A DNA stretch of 64,000 nt from Ailanthus altissimus (lineage: Eukaryota > Streptophyta > Magnoliopsida > Sapindales > Simaroubaceae): the NCBI GenBank assembly GCA_946807835.1, contig OX327702.1, positions 1,984,001 through 2,048,000 of the forward strand, written 5' to 3'. How positions within the stretch are numbered: the stretch's first letter is position 1; each line of letters starts with the position of its first letter. This document shows positions 35,796 through 48,362 of this stretch, piece by piece. The position numbers and the translations under genes are program-made. Below the pieces are notes generated by a model. The model was given only the letters and a program-made list of their open reading frames with translations, searched no databases and was not told the DNA's origin.

Positions 35796-37099
35796 TTACA
35801 AGCCAACACAATTTCTCGATGTAGTCACTCCACCATCTACTACAAGATTATGACCACTTACATATTTAGATTCATCACCAGCAAGATAAAGAGCAGCCTC
35901 GGCAATATCTTTAGCCCTAAGTGTTGCACCTTTCAAATTTGCCAGCCCATTTACAAAATCTTCCGTTCTCTGAACTTCTTTCTGGCTGGGGATTCCGAAA
36001 TTCATGCACTCATCTTCTTCATCGTCATCACTCGTTCTCCATGCATTCACAAGCATTGATGTGGCCACCCCAAATGGAGAAATGCAATTAACCCTAATCC
36101 CACACCGCCCGAGCTCACAAGCCGCGTTCTTTGTCAGCCCAACAATGGCATGTTTCGACGCTGTATAGGCATGGGGGCCGAGCCCTCCCATCACTCCTGC
36201 GACGCTCGCCGTCGAGATAATACACCCTCCGCCTCGCGGAATCATCACCCGCGCGGCATGCTTGATTCCCAGTGCCGTCCCTCTGACATTCACACGCATG
36301 ACTCGATCGAATTCATCAGCATCAAAGTCGATAATGCTCTTGTGCTTGTACTGGTTCCCAAGAATCCCGGCATTGTTGAAAAGAATATCGAGCCGCCCGT
36401 ATCGAGAAACCGTCGAGTTAATTAAGTTCTCGATGTCCTCTTCCAAGCTAACATCGCAATGAACAAAGGTGACCGAAGGAGCTAATGTGTTAGCAAGAAC
36501 AGTTCCAAGGGTGTCTTCGACATCCGCAATTACTACCTTGGCGCCGTGCCGAGCGAATAATCTCACCGTCGCTTCTCCGATGCCTCTGGCACCGCCGGTG
36601 ATAATTGCAACTTTGCCCTCAAGCCTGAAAATTAGCAACAAACTGAAAACAGTTAGGTCATGTTGTTGTTACCGCAGGCCATTTTTCAAGAAGGAACTAA
36701 GAGTGAAATATTATATGGATCAAATTTCGAGACAGAAATACAAATGTAACATTAATTTCATTTACAAAATAGTTGTCAATTCTCTTTCATGCTGGGAAAT
36801 TTTCAAAATAGAGAAAATGGAAAAACTATATATGAACTTAATAAAAAAAATGCAAATTCTTCATCAAAATTGATCTAGCAAGTGCTTTCCATGCAATTTA
36901 TTTATATTTTGTCTTTCCGAAAGCTACATACAATATGGGTTTTTATTTGATTACATAAAGAAAAAAAAAAGGTGGGGAAATAGAGAAATGCAAAGAAGCT
37001 AGAAACTAAATACCTTTTATAAGAAGGAGGATTGTTGTCGTCCCAACCCAAGCCATGAATGCCTTGAAGAGTTGTCTCGGACATCACTTGAGCAGTCAT
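35796..37099 (-). CDS. SDR2: Short-chain dehydrogenase/reductase (SDR2-like)
   Basis: A two-exon gene: exon 1 is 37099-37014 (starting at ATG) and exon 2 is 36624-35796 (to the stop), 304 residues. Junctions follow GT-AG (AAAAG|GTATTTAG and TTTTCAG|GCTTGAGG), and the joined frame reads [14 protein letters not shown] without a break. It is an NAD(P)-dependent oxidoreductase with a Rossmann fold. Visible features: TGGARGIG cofactor loop (38-45), Asp63 after the second strand (suggests NAD over NADP), NNAG (112-115), catalytic Ser169, Tyr182 and Lys186 in HAYTASKHA, and VDGGVTT near the C-terminus. The start (GIHGLGWDD) and end (NCVGL) resemble Arabidopsis SDR2 (AT3G51680), in the plant SDR110C group with xanthoxin and secoisolariciresinol dehydrogenases. 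Its substrate cannot be read from the sequence. No transit peptide is evident, so it is probably cytosolic. It appears intact. Confidence 0.93.
36625..37013 (-). other. Intron of the SDR gene
   Basis: 389 bp, GT at the 5' end and a TTTTCAG 3' site, AT-rich. It splits the codon for Arg29 after its second base. Confidence 0.9.
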
Positions 37100-37126
37100 G
37101 ATTTATCGGATTTATCAAAAATATGA

Positions 37127-37149
37127 AGAGAGAGAGAGAGAGAGAGGGA
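37127..37149 (-). repeat. CT-rich microsatellite in the SDR 5' leader
   Basis: About ten CT dinucleotides on the coding strand, 28-50 bp before the ATG. Such leader CT tracts are common in plant genes and may affect expression; this is inference. Confidence 0.8.
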
Positions 37150-37152
37150 GCA

Positions 37153-37320
37153 CTTAAACAAGAATCGCTTTTGGTAAGAATCAAGAGAATAACACAGAGT
37201 ATTTATAGGCAAATATTGATGTATTGATTTTGATGAACTTAAACAAGAATTGCTTTTGATAAGATTCAAGAGAATAACACAGAGTATTTATAGGCAAATA
37301 TTGATGTATTGATTTTGATT
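37153..37320 (-). promoter_or_regulatory. Tandemly duplicated core promoter of the SDR gene
   Basis: An 85-bp segment occurs twice in direct orientation (37153-37237 and 37238-37320) with only a few differences. Each copy carries CTATAAATA on the coding strand (37200-37208 and 37285-37293). The proximal TATA is about 100 bp before the ATG and the distal one 85 bp further out. Just beyond the distal copy the coding strand has three C5 runs (37321-37337). Confidence 0.75.
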
Positions 37321-37337
37321 GGGGGTGGGGGTGGGGG

Positions 37338-38689
37338 TTTCGTGAGTGAGCTGTTGTTCTCTATCTCAAGGTAACTTCCTAAGAAATGTCCCTCACACTA
37401 AGCCTCGCTTGCCCATTTAGGACCCTGCTTCTTCCCCATCTCCGTACGCCAAAAACACTTTATTAAATATATAAATGCTTTTTCATACACCACTTGCTTG
37501 ACCAAACTAGCCCTAGGCTAGCTCCATGGTTTCAACTTTCAAGCAATCACCGTATACACTTGTACTATAGTCAAATCTTTGATCGAGGAAAGAGGAAATT
37601 TATAGAAGAAAAAAATTTGATTAATTAATCAATTAACGTGATAATCTAGGTGGCTTTACTTGTAATCAGCAAGATCAACTACAGATCTCTTTACTCTTAT
37701 TTTCAGGTTTTTTTTTTTTTGGCTAATTTGTTTTGACAAGTACTTCTTTATAAAATTAGTAAGAGAAAATGATGATCGAAAAAATTTAAACAATTTTGAT
37801 AAAGAAATATAATTTTCACTCCTATTAATTTTTTCCTTATAAAAATAAAAATAAATATGAAGAAAAGGTTTTAAAAAAAATTAAATCAAACAATATTTTT
37901 ATTAGAATTCTTAAATCACAAATAATTGAAAAAGAGAAATAAAAAGAAATCAATAAAAAACAAAGAAAATGTAAGACCAAGAAAGTATACAAGTATTTAT
38001 ATAGTTTAGCAATTCTTTACATCTATAATAAATTAAGATCTTAACTTTTTTTTATGAGTGAATCAATCACAAAGAAAATATAACAAAATATTTCTCTCTC
38101 TTAGAATACAATGGAAGCTTTTCAAGTTTTTTGGTGGTGTCTCTCGAGCTAATATAGAGATTTATTTATAATATTTAATTTTCTACGCAAACTCTAGTTC
38201 AAATTGTACAAAGAAAAGAAGTTTAACTCAAGTAAAATAGAAAGTCCGAAATAAGGTGTAACAGCACTAGCACCATGACTTTCATTTGTGGCGCCACGGC
38301 ACTGGTTTTTTAGCTTCTAATACTATGCAGCTGAAAAAGTAGTGTTGCGGCACTGAACATTTTATTTTAGACATCGCGATGCTAGATGTTCTGATTTAGG
38401 AGCTGCAATACTAATTTTTTTAGTGCCAAAATACTTAGAACTAGAATCTACATCCAACTCTAAGTCTTCTATTTCAGCTAAATCATCGTCCTTTCACTTT
38501 ATTCTCAATTTCATGTCATCTTCTTTTTCATAGCACAATTTAAAATCATATCCGATTTTGAATCATTATTCTTCACAATTTTATATTATTATGAGATATT
38601 TGACCATAACAAATGAGTCGATGCAATTGATTACATTTATCATATTTATTAAGTTAATTTTTTTAAAATCTATTATGACTTTAAAAATT
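37338..38689. other. Upstream region of SDR gene and unassigned sequence
   Basis: No gene seen. 38256-38420 contains scattered degenerate words such as 'tggcgccacggcact' and 'gttgcggcact', similar in style to the GC arrays of elements A and B. It may be the worn leader of an old element. Confidence 0.4.
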
Positions 38690-40050
38690 TGTTATGATTT
38701 TATCCACACCTTATGATTAGTTGGTTTTTATTAGGGACTGAAAGTAACTCGTATTAAGATTTATCTCTATTAACCTCCTTAGAAGTTGGGGCACATTTTT
38801 GTCAAGTCAAATGGAATTTACAGAGTTTTAGATTCTCTTAATTTGTTCTTTGGCGTTTTTCTTTGCCCTTCATGTACTCTTCTTATGTTTTCTATTAAAT
38901 TAGTTACTCATTTAATGAAGATTTAATAAAAATAATAATATTGATAATGATATATGCAACTTAAGAACAAGCGTCGAATATGCACGCTATCGGCTCAGCA
39001 CAAAGTTACAAGAATTAGACTGCATTGGTGCTTTTTAGATCTTCTGACAAAACTTGAATCATGCATACATATGAATACGACATGAATATTAAAAGATCAA
39101 TTTGAAGTCTAATCTCTAATCCTTGCCAAAATGTTGACTAAATAAATTAAAATTGTTGAACAGAAATGCCCAAGATATATATATTGGCCGACAAGCCATG
39201 TCACGTATACAAATTCCTGTAGTCTCGGAACTCAAAAGCTATAGAAGCCAAGGAAGCCCTATATTCAGCAACCTGCATCTGCATGTGGAGGGATCTGGGG
39301 TTATGATCCAAAATGTTTTTTCATCAATTATAATTATCAAGTGGCTAGTAACTAGTAAGATTGTGGCACAACCAGCGAGGATCTACTCCTATTGCCCTTT
39401 GTTCTTTCATTTTGTATTGTCTTATGTAAGTATATACAATCTGCTACTTTGTTCAAATTGCCTAGCTGGGGATTGGACAGACTGGAAGTAGATCCTTGAG
39501 GATTTAGTGAAAGATTTTGGGATTATTTTTTTTTTAATCTCGAACAAGTTCAAGCTCAAATCCAATGGTAGATTATCTGTCATTTGATTTTAAGACAAAC
39601 AAAGAGCATCAACATGATCTTGTAGCTGGATCTCTCTCTCTATCTTTTAATGTAATGAAAAATTAACCAGTTGATGATGATGAGTGAACACATCACAAGA
39701 CCTTAAGCTTGTAATTGAGGGGAAAGCATAATATATTGATGGGCATTGCTTGCTGCGTAGCTTGAACTCACAACAAGAATGATAAAAGCAAGAAACATGC
39801 CATAACTTCTATTTAGAATCTGTTTTTAGCTATGGTGCTTTTATTTAATTATGAAATCACGGAAGGTTAAAGTTTTTTATAAACAATTATTTTGCTTGAT
39901 AATTAGTATTTATGAATATTAATCCACTTATATATTTTACAATTAATGGTTTCATTTTACCACACTATTAAAAGTGGTATGAGCTCATGGTCATACGCAA
40001 AGCTTAGAGGTAACTACACCTCTCAACTAATATTAAGTTACTTAATTTGA
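38690..40050. repeat. Dispersed repeat, copy 3
   Basis: Similar to 14392-15709 through most of its length, with one unrelated insertion of about 230 bp at 39722-39952 that has no clear ends. The open frame 39153-39491 lies in the repeat and is not supported as a gene. Confidence 0.7.
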
Positions 40051-41577
40051 ATACTCTCTCCTCTGAATAAAAAATAAAATGATGATATCATGTTAACTTT
40101 AACTTTTAAGAATATTTTGATACAGAGTATATTATTATAATTATATGAACAAAATCTTTCTTCTTTGATTATTTTTTATAATATTAACCACTAATTTGTA
40201 TTTATTCAATAAAAACTCCTATAAAATAGAGAAACCAACTTATATTTATTTAAACGAAAGCTCGGATAAGAAGAGAAACCTAATACCATTAAAATAATAA
40301 CATGCAGGCAGAAAATTCTAGCTTCCCCTTGTTAGTTCTACCAAAATTCATTATCAAACAGGATTCTGGGAGATGGATAATTACCTAATTCAAATTCAGT
40401 CTTTAGTTTATAAATACAAAATTATTCATAATTCATATACTAATTAAGTCAACATTGAGTCACTGTCACACAAGAAGTTCACATTCTGTAAACTGCATGC
40501 GTGGGTAAAATATTTACCTCAGTGTGTCATATTTTACATACTTTACTTTAATTTCAGTGAGTCATATTCTACATTCTTTAGTCTAATTTCTCACTGAAAG
40601 TAGAAGAAAATTAATCAAAAACAATCAACATTAATTAGCTGCAGCCTCGAGAAATTGACCAGATCTGCCTAACTACTTTGTTCATATTAATTTCTACCAA
40701 ACTTTCCAATTCAACCATTCAAAACAGTTTCTTTAAAACTCAGTGTCAAGCATACATTTTTTTTTCTTTGGCCTTCATTTACGGCCAATCAATTTCTGTC
40801 CTAAGATATTTAATATAACCTTGACTTTTATATAAACAAGATATCATCGATCGAATTCCCATATCACTGAAGATTTTATTTCTTGCTAAAGCCAGACTGG
40901 CTGCCACAACGAAGAGTATAAATCTCTCTGTGTATCCTTTATCGAAACCCTAACAGTAACACCAACTCAAATTCAATTGGTCAAAGATATAATATCAAGT
41001 AGCTGTTTTGCACTGATATTAGAATTCAAGGGATGCTGAGTGTATGGGTTGTTGGGTCATATTAAGATAATCAAAGGTTATTTTAAAGTCTCTATCAGAT
41101 AGTGGTTGGTTAGTAATAAAAAGTTCTGTGATAAAAGATTAAAGTACAAATTATTGTAACCTCTGTATATGTTTTCTTATTTCATGTTGCTATCAAACAA
41201 TAAGCTGAGGAACTGTGCATGGAGCCAGAGAAGCACAATTATATAAAAACCAAAATTGAAAAAAAATATGTTATAATCTATTTTTCTTGGATTTATGTCT
41301 TGATTATGTTGTAATTCGGTCACTAAATTAAGAAATTTTAGACTTCGTTTGAAGTTACAATTTTATGACTTTAAAGTCACCTAATGTTATTAAATATAAT
41401 AAATTTTTGATAAAATAATATTTTTTAGATTAAAAAATATATTAATTAAGTTAAAAAATTAATTTAATAAATTATTAATTTTTGAAAATATATTTTATTT
41501 TATATAATTTTTTAAAATATATTAAATGTTTGATGAAATGTATATAAGTTTAAATATTTTATATAATTTTTTTACAA
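40051..41577. other. Unassigned intergenic sequence, no gene seen
   Basis: AT-rich. Two near copies of 'gtgagtcatattctacat' type sequence occur around 40525-40585. No exon or element was recognised. Confidence 0.5.
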
Positions 41578-41906
41578 GAGTAATATTAGCTCAACTTTAA
41601 AAGGAGGCGGCCACCAATTATTTCCTCTTAAATTTTAAATTATTTAAAAAATGTTATTATTTTATATTATTAAAAAAAAAACTCTTGATGTTAGCAAAAT
41701 TTGATTCTGTAAAACATTGATATTTTGACTAATGACATGCTACATTTTCTAAATGATATTTTAAATTTTTCCATTCCAAATGATATATCAAAAAATTATT
41801 AAATTGTGAAATAGTGTAATAAATAATTTTAGAATTTATATCATTTAACCACCCAATGATTGCTTAATACTTCAATTTGAAACACAAAATTTGTGTGGCA
41901 TTACTC
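41578..41906. mobile_element. Possible MITE-like element
   Basis: Left end GAGTAATATTAGC and right end GGCATTACTC are inverted for the first seven bases, in the same style as the better-supported MITE at 32741. The flanks do not give a convincing target duplication. Confidence 0.3.
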
Positions 41907-43618
41907 CACAACAAATAGCAAATTTGTTTTTAGTAATTAAAATAATATAAGTTTTTTTTTAAATAATATCAAACTCAATAGTGAATAAAATATAATTTTC
42001 TCAAAAAATAAAACTAAACATGTTTACTTTTGTGTATGTGTGGATAAAAATATAATTTTCTCATAAAGTATAACTTTTAAAATTAAATAGAAACATAATA
42101 ATTCTAAATGTAGCCTTAAAAGTGATGACTAGGACCATATTAGATGCTACACATATGGACCACATACTTTTGTGTATATGTGTGCATTTTTTTTTTTAAA
42201 AAAAATGGGTAATGTTATTTAATTAATTAAATTTGTTTGGCATTTTCTTTTTGCAATTAGTGCGAAGTAAACATCAATTAGGTGAAGTGCTAATCATCAT
42301 TTTGTTGAGATTATTTGCTGCTAATCACATGCTTGCATTATGTAATTGGGGAAACCAAAAACAACAATATCTTGGCTCGTGTCGTGATTCATGTGATGTG
42401 TTAATTATTGTTTATTAACAACTAATGACTTAGGGTTTTTTTTTTCAGTTAAAGGGTTTCTCTTTAATTTAGCAGATTTGATTGTCCTAATTTTGATTAT
42501 CTTATTTTAATTATGATTGTCTTTCCACATAATATGGGAATTTTTGGGCTCATTGTGGTAATGTGGGGACTATTTGTGAGGTTGATTTTGGACATTTAGC
42601 TTGTATATTTATTCGTATTATATTTATTGGTCTATTGGGGGTTAATTAAACACTAATTCCCATTTGATTTGTACCTCTTTTCAATTATATTAGATTAAAC
42701 AAAACAAAAAATTCTCTTTGTGGGGAGGGTCTAAAGTAGAGGAAATGGCCTTTTTTTTCCGCTATCTTTGGCAGAGAAAATATTTTTTTTATAAAAAAGT
42801 TAATAATTTAATTTTTATGTTTTTATTAAATTACTCACTTAATTCATATTTTTTTAAAAATTACTAATTATATACATTAAAGACGTATTAACTTCTTTTT
42901 TTAATTATTTTCATCTTTAAAATATAACTATTTTTGTTTTTAAAAAATGTAATTAATAATTTTTAAAATATTAAGAATTTAATAAATAATTCAATAAAAA
43001 CGTAAAGAGTAAACTTTAAAATAATTTTTTTTTAATTTTTAATTCCTCTTTAGTTTCTTTTTTGGTAAATGAATTAATAATGGTGGGTACACTATTTAAA
43101 ATGATGCATCCATGCACTACCATAAAGTAGATGGATCCTTATGTTATGTACCTTTTTTTATTTATTTCTTATTTATTTATTTGTAGTCAGAGGCTCAGAA
43201 CATACTTAAGAGATAATGACACATTGGAAATCCTTTTTGTTTTTTTTTTTCTTTATAATGAGAAAATTAAAATGGGAATCATTTTAAGGATCCCATTTCC
43301 TTTTTTGGTTCAATTATTTATTATCAGATTATTATGAGACATTCCAAGTCAATTTTTGTGTCTGACTTAGCTGACTTATTGGGCTCAATGGCTTAGAGGC
43401 CCAAATATTGGAAGCACTTCTATGTTCTGCTCATGGGCTCTCAAATGGGCAAGTAAGGCCTTTATTGTGTGATGATGAAGCAGAGACCGACCACAGAAGT
43501 AATTGGACACCCCATTTTTAAGAATAAATATAAAAAAAAAAACTGAATATAATTCTATTGAATTAACTCGCAAATTTGTCGAGATCAATTCAAAATAAAA
43601 AATTTTATATTGATTTAT
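41907..43618. other. Unassigned intergenic sequence, no gene seen
   Basis: AT-rich with homopolymer runs. 'aaaatataattttctca' recurs at 41990 and 42048, and 'acttttgtgtat' at 42027 and 42168. No gene was recognised; open frames at 42233 and 43131 are unsupported. Confidence 0.5.
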
Positions 43619-43725
43619 TTTTAGATACAAAGAAGATGAACTATTATCAGTGAGGAGAAAAGTTTTATTTTGATTTTTTTTTAGAGACAAAAAAGATGAA
43701 CTATTATCAGTGAGGAGAAAAATTA
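43619..43725. repeat. 59-bp tandem duplication
   Basis: 'aagatgaactattatcagtg' and its surroundings occur twice, 59 bp apart (43619-43677 and 43678-43725), with only a few base changes. Confidence 0.85.
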
Positions 43726-44350
43726 GACCTAAAATGAGTCGGGGCGTTTGGTATGACTTTTAAGTAGAGTTTATTTAAATAAAGTTTTCATAAATAGAGT
43801 TTTCTTAAAATAAATTGTTAGTCGTTTGATTATTACTTATTATTTTAAAAAATTGTATAATTACTTTAATAGATAAAAAATTGTACAAATATTTTCAGGT
43901 TATATTATAAAAGAATTGATGTAAAAATTTCAAATAAAATAAGAATTTTTTAGATAATTCAAAATTATAAAAAAAAAACTCTCTAACTTCTATTTTTAAA
44001 AGTTTAAAATTTGAGTTTCCTCTAATAAAGGTGAAATAATTTTTTAAATGAGAGTAAAATTCTTTATCTATAATAAGTGTAGGAATAATTCTCTAATATG
44101 AAGCTTAGATTGTGTTTTTTTTTTTATAAAAGATTAGATTCGAGCACACGTCGGTGAATTAATATATTGTAGTGTCTTGATAACTATTTAATTATTATAT
44201 TAATAGTTCTTTGATGTAATATTAATGATTTTATCAATAATATTATATTTACTAATTTTTTTTATAAAAAAAGTGCTAATAGTAGTACTGTGAATTTGAA
44301 ATACAGCTAAAGTGAAAGCAACAAAAGCTTGCAATATAGCTCAGACTTAC
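43726..44350. other. AT-rich sequence, no gene seen
   Basis: Nothing recognised. Long A and T runs dominate. Confidence 0.5.
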
Positions 44351-44471
44351 AAGCAAACCATTTGCATCGAACGAGCTACATTCCCCTGGAAAATTAATGT
44401 GGCTTTTCCGAAACTTTGGTTGGCCTAAAATTCTGTCATACAAAAAGCAGAGTCCATTGTCACCAGCAAAG
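44351..44471 (-). pseudogene. Exon-like fragment of unknown gene
   Basis: On the minus strand a 121-bp open segment is bounded by TTTGCAG on its 5' side and GTAAGTCTG on its 3' side, both good splice sites. It reads FAGDNGLCFLYDRILGQPKF followed by a C-S-S-F-D-A-N-G-L-L end, with protein-like composition and low AT content. No family was recognised. No neighbouring exon was found on either side, so it may be a captured or orphaned gene fragment. Confidence 0.3.
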
Positions 44472-44931
44472 CTGCAAAGCAATATAGCAAAAACTTAAAA
44501 CTTATTAAATGCCAATGCTATAGTACATCAACATCAACTTTGGGCTAGTAGTGTTTAGCTTTTGGCCTGTTTCGATGCCGAATCCAGTTGGCCTTTTGTT
44601 TGTGAAGCAGCCGGAGAAACAACAAATTTTTGAAGAACAGCATTACTGGAATTTATTCACGTATTAAATACCAAATTTAATATGTAAGCCACTCAGATTG
44701 ATGTAAGCCACCAAGCTGAAATGCATTACTGGAGAAACAACAAATTTAGTATGTAAGCCACCTAGGGGGCAAAAATCTCTGTATTTCGGCATATTCCCTT
44801 TATCTTTTTTTAAGAAAAAAAATAAAAAATATGCCAAATTTTAAGTTGATTCCTATTTCTATATACTTCAAAATTGAACCTTAATCTTCCCTGTCTGTAT
44901 AACAAAAATTTAATAATTTAGAATTTTACTT
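44472..44931. other. Unassigned sequence with an imperfect repeat
   Basis: 'ctggagaaacaacaaattt' and 'tatgtaagccac' recur between 44609 and 44765 as a diverged repeat of roughly 100 bp. The minus strand at 44545-44640 is open (KFVVSPAASQTKGQLDSASK), possibly belonging with the exon-like fragment at 44351. Not identified. Confidence 0.35.
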
Positions 44932-45848
44932 TGTTAAGGGCTAAATTTCGGCCTTGAAAAGGCCCAACCCCTAACTCAATTATGTGAGTGAGAGGAATGA
45001 TGGAGAAGTCCTCGAGTTCTTAGGCCTTCGGTTGCCAAAGGCTAAGATGATGGCTATGTGTGGTGGTAAATGTCCAAGACTAAGTTGCGGAGGAATTGAA
45101 TATCGAGTTGTATTTCTGTAGACTAAATGAACTTAAGGAGCACATAGCAAAGGAGGTTAGTGGTAGGCACCGGTGGGGTGATTGGCGACAACCCTCCGAC
45201 ACTCAAGTCAAGTGAAAAAATTATGAAAAAGATTCCCTAGGGTTTATTTGCTCTAGAGAGAGTAAAGAATATATAGAGAGAATACTGAGAGTTTTGCACA
45301 CTTTAGAGATAATTAGAATTTCGAAATTGTTTTATTCCCCTTAACACCTTTGCATTTTAGAGACTTAACTTGAGTTTAGAGGGTGCTAATTGGAGAACTC
45401 CTCTTGAGGGTGACACGTAGTGAACTACTAGTTGAGAACAGTTTCTATCATAAGAGGTATTTTAGAGAACTCAACTTGGAGGGATAAAGAAGTCATTTAA
45501 CTTCCCCTGACGCTAGGAGTGCTGGGTATATTTATGAGTGGTCACTTTTGAACCTATTAGTCTTGAGTTTGTGAGGTTTGAGGAACACCGATGGATCATC
45601 TGACTTTATCCCCCTGAGTTCAGTGGGATTAGTACTGAACTGCCCAACTACCCCAGACAGCCTCTGTTTACAGTGTCAGCAGTGACCAGTACTTTAAGTC
45701 CTGCTGACGTGGAATTCGACTATTGGCTCCTTGGGGATTTTATCACCCAATCTTATTTATTAGGTCTTACAGCTACATGATGTAACACCCAAGTGCTCCT
45801 CTAGTGGGCCTCGTGAGTAATGTGACGAATCTTAATCTAGGCTGATGT
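44932..45848 (+). mobile_element. Probable LTR of another retroelement (left part)
   Basis: Starts TGTTAAGGGC, is less AT-rich than its surroundings, and contains 'ccctccgacactcaagtcaa' and 'tagggtttatttgctctaga', a style seen in LTRs of large plant Gypsy-type elements. It is interrupted at 45848 by element A and resumes at 56126. No partner LTR is present, so the assignment is inferential. Confidence 0.4.
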
Positions 45849-48101
45849 TGTTGGGATTTGTGCTTACGTGCCATCCCTTTTATGTATAAATATTTGCTTT
45901 ATGTTTATACATTTATGATTTCAATATATCACTAATTATTTTATTTATAAATATGGTAAGATGCTTGTAACGTTTTAGACATTGTATGATCTGAAAGAGT
46001 TCAGATCTGATCTAAAGGAGTTTAGATCAGAACCAAGAGTTAGTAAAATCTAAAGAGTTAGAGCCTTGTCTGAAATGGGACAAAGACTTAAGAATATATT
46101 AATAATGACATAGTTGCAATGGGTTACAAATGGTGCTAAAAAATGTTGTTATGCAAAATATGTTCTTAAATTTAATGTTCCTGATCTACCTTCACTAATG
46201 CGGGTCTATTAGTGAAGATCTTAATATATATATAGATCAGTGTATGTCTATATCTGGATAGTCCAGATGGTTAGTCTTAGCAGACCATGAGTTTAGTGGA
46301 AACTCGTATAGAGATACAAGTATTCAGTAAGGACTGAATATTGAACAGACTCACAAAGATCTCCAATAGACATCCTATAAAGCCGTCAATGGAGGATCTT
46401 TCGAGTTGAGTAGTATTCGTGGTCCTTAGACCTGAGTGCCACGGTGGACTTATTAGTGATCCATCATACTTTGGTTTCACACATGTTAGATACCTTTCAT
46501 GGTCTGACCGCTGGGTGTCGCTGGGTATGGTCCGATGCTAATGGAGTCTGGTGTGTACAGATATGGGATCCATCAACTCAATTGGGTGAGTAAAATATCC
46601 TACAACTCCAAGATTGTATTTCAGAAAGTCTTATGGCCATAAGCAGACATCCAAGAATTTCTTGGGAAAATAATATCGTGAAAGTGTTTACGGATATTAT
46701 TTATTGAAATACAAATCTAGAGATAAGTTTATGATTGAGCACATGGAGACTTGACAATGTTGATCTATATCTCCGCTCTTCTAGAATATTTATGATGGAA
46801 GGATTATACGAATATGTTATAACCTCAACTTGTATGGTCTAATGCGCCGTTTTGTAATATCTGTAACATGTGTGTGGGACATTATTCACGGACGTGTGAA
46901 ATAGTTTCATATGACAAATTAGGCATGGACCTAGAGAGTCTCACAATATGAAGTGTACTCGTTGTGCACTGGGGCGGCGAATTGGATTGAATAATTAATC
47001 CAACAATTTTCAGCAAAATGAAAAATGTTTCTAGGTTCCTTTTATTATTCACTTGTCAATAATTGAAGGTAAAACACATTATTGGTTTACAAGAGTTAAC
47101 CAATAAGAAATTGACAAGTGACATAATCGTGCTCCATAAATAATTTACCATGTATTTACCTATTTACCTTACTTGGTAAATACATATATGGTAAATGTAA
47201 ATATTCAAAATAGTTTTGAATTATTAATATTTTATATATTAATCAAATTATTATTATTAATTGGAATAAATGGCAAACACCATTTACTAATGGAGAATGC
47301 ACTTGTTATTAATAATAAGAAAAGTTTACCACTTTGTAATTCTTAAATGATGCACTAAGGAAGTGGTAAAATCATTTAACATTGATTAAATGCCATTTAC
47401 TCTCTAGAAATTAATTCAATTGGTTGAATCAAATTGGTGAGTGAAAAATATGATAGATTAATGTTTGTAATGGCAAACATGGTTAAGTGGTGGTGGAGCA
47501 CTAAGAGAAATCATTCTTTGCACTTAAGAAAGAATTGAAAGAGTTCAATGGGTGCAAGATAGAGTAAAATTCGTTCTAGGAGAAAGAAGAGAGAATTGAG
47601 AGCTTTTCCTAAGTGTTTTTCTTAAAATGTTGAGAGAAAATGCAAAGGCTTACCAAGCTACAACATAAAGAGTTGTAAAGAATAAAAGAAATCTCTTAAT
47701 TCTTCTCATCTCTTGGTAGTAATCATTCATATACACAAATTGTTTTAAGTGTTAAAACAATCATTTGCTGAAAATTCAAGGCTGCCATTCTAGCTTCACA
47801 ATCCCACCGGATTTAGTTGTGAACTAGAATTGTGCAAGGGAACACTTCAAGATGAGCTCAACAAATTGAAGCTTGGAGTTCTTGAAGAATTGTAAAGCTA
47901 CCTTCATATCCGGGTAGGTTATTTATTTGTTATTCATCTTATATCATGCATGAAATATATATATGAGATATATATGTACTTGAATGATCATACATGCTTG
48001 AATATGTTACATATTGTTTAATATGTATGAATACTTCCGTTGCGTATTTAATTTTTGAAATTATATACATCTATACACATCACACACCATATCACACAAC
48101 A
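45849..48101 (+). repeat. 5' LTR of element A
   Basis: 2253 bp, TGTTGGGATTTGTG to CACACAACA. Compared with the 3' LTR it keeps a short segment ('ctgggtatggt', about 46520-46530) and has a shorter TA run near 46217. Confidence 0.96.
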
Positions 48102-48103
48102 AG

Positions 48104-48115
48104 TGGTATCAGAGC
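48104..48115 (+). other. Primer-binding site of element A
   Basis: TGGTATCAGAGC, two bases after the LTR; matches the tRNA-Met type. Confidence 0.92.
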
Positions 48116-48362
48116 ATGCTGATATGGTGTTTGCTGTTTGATGTTGTTGTAGTTAACATGTTGATGTTATATTGATGAACAACATGATGATGTTTGATTT
48201 CAAGCATGTTGATGTTTAAGATTGAACATGTTGATATTTTATGAATTCTTGAATATGTTGGTATTTAAAATTATTTATATGATATTTGATCATGTTTTAA
48301 ATCGGTTGATTTGGGTGCCGAAACAGAAGAAAATTGATTTTAGTGCACCGGACACAGTAACA

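Noticed and set aside
36150..36873. Plus-strand open frames opposite the SDR gene
   Set aside because: They are antisense shadows of a well-supported coding exon.
37321..37337. Possible G-quadruplex (GGGGGTGGGGGTGGGGG)
   Set aside because: Only three G runs are present, one short of the standard motif. It is noted only as a C-rich promoter element.
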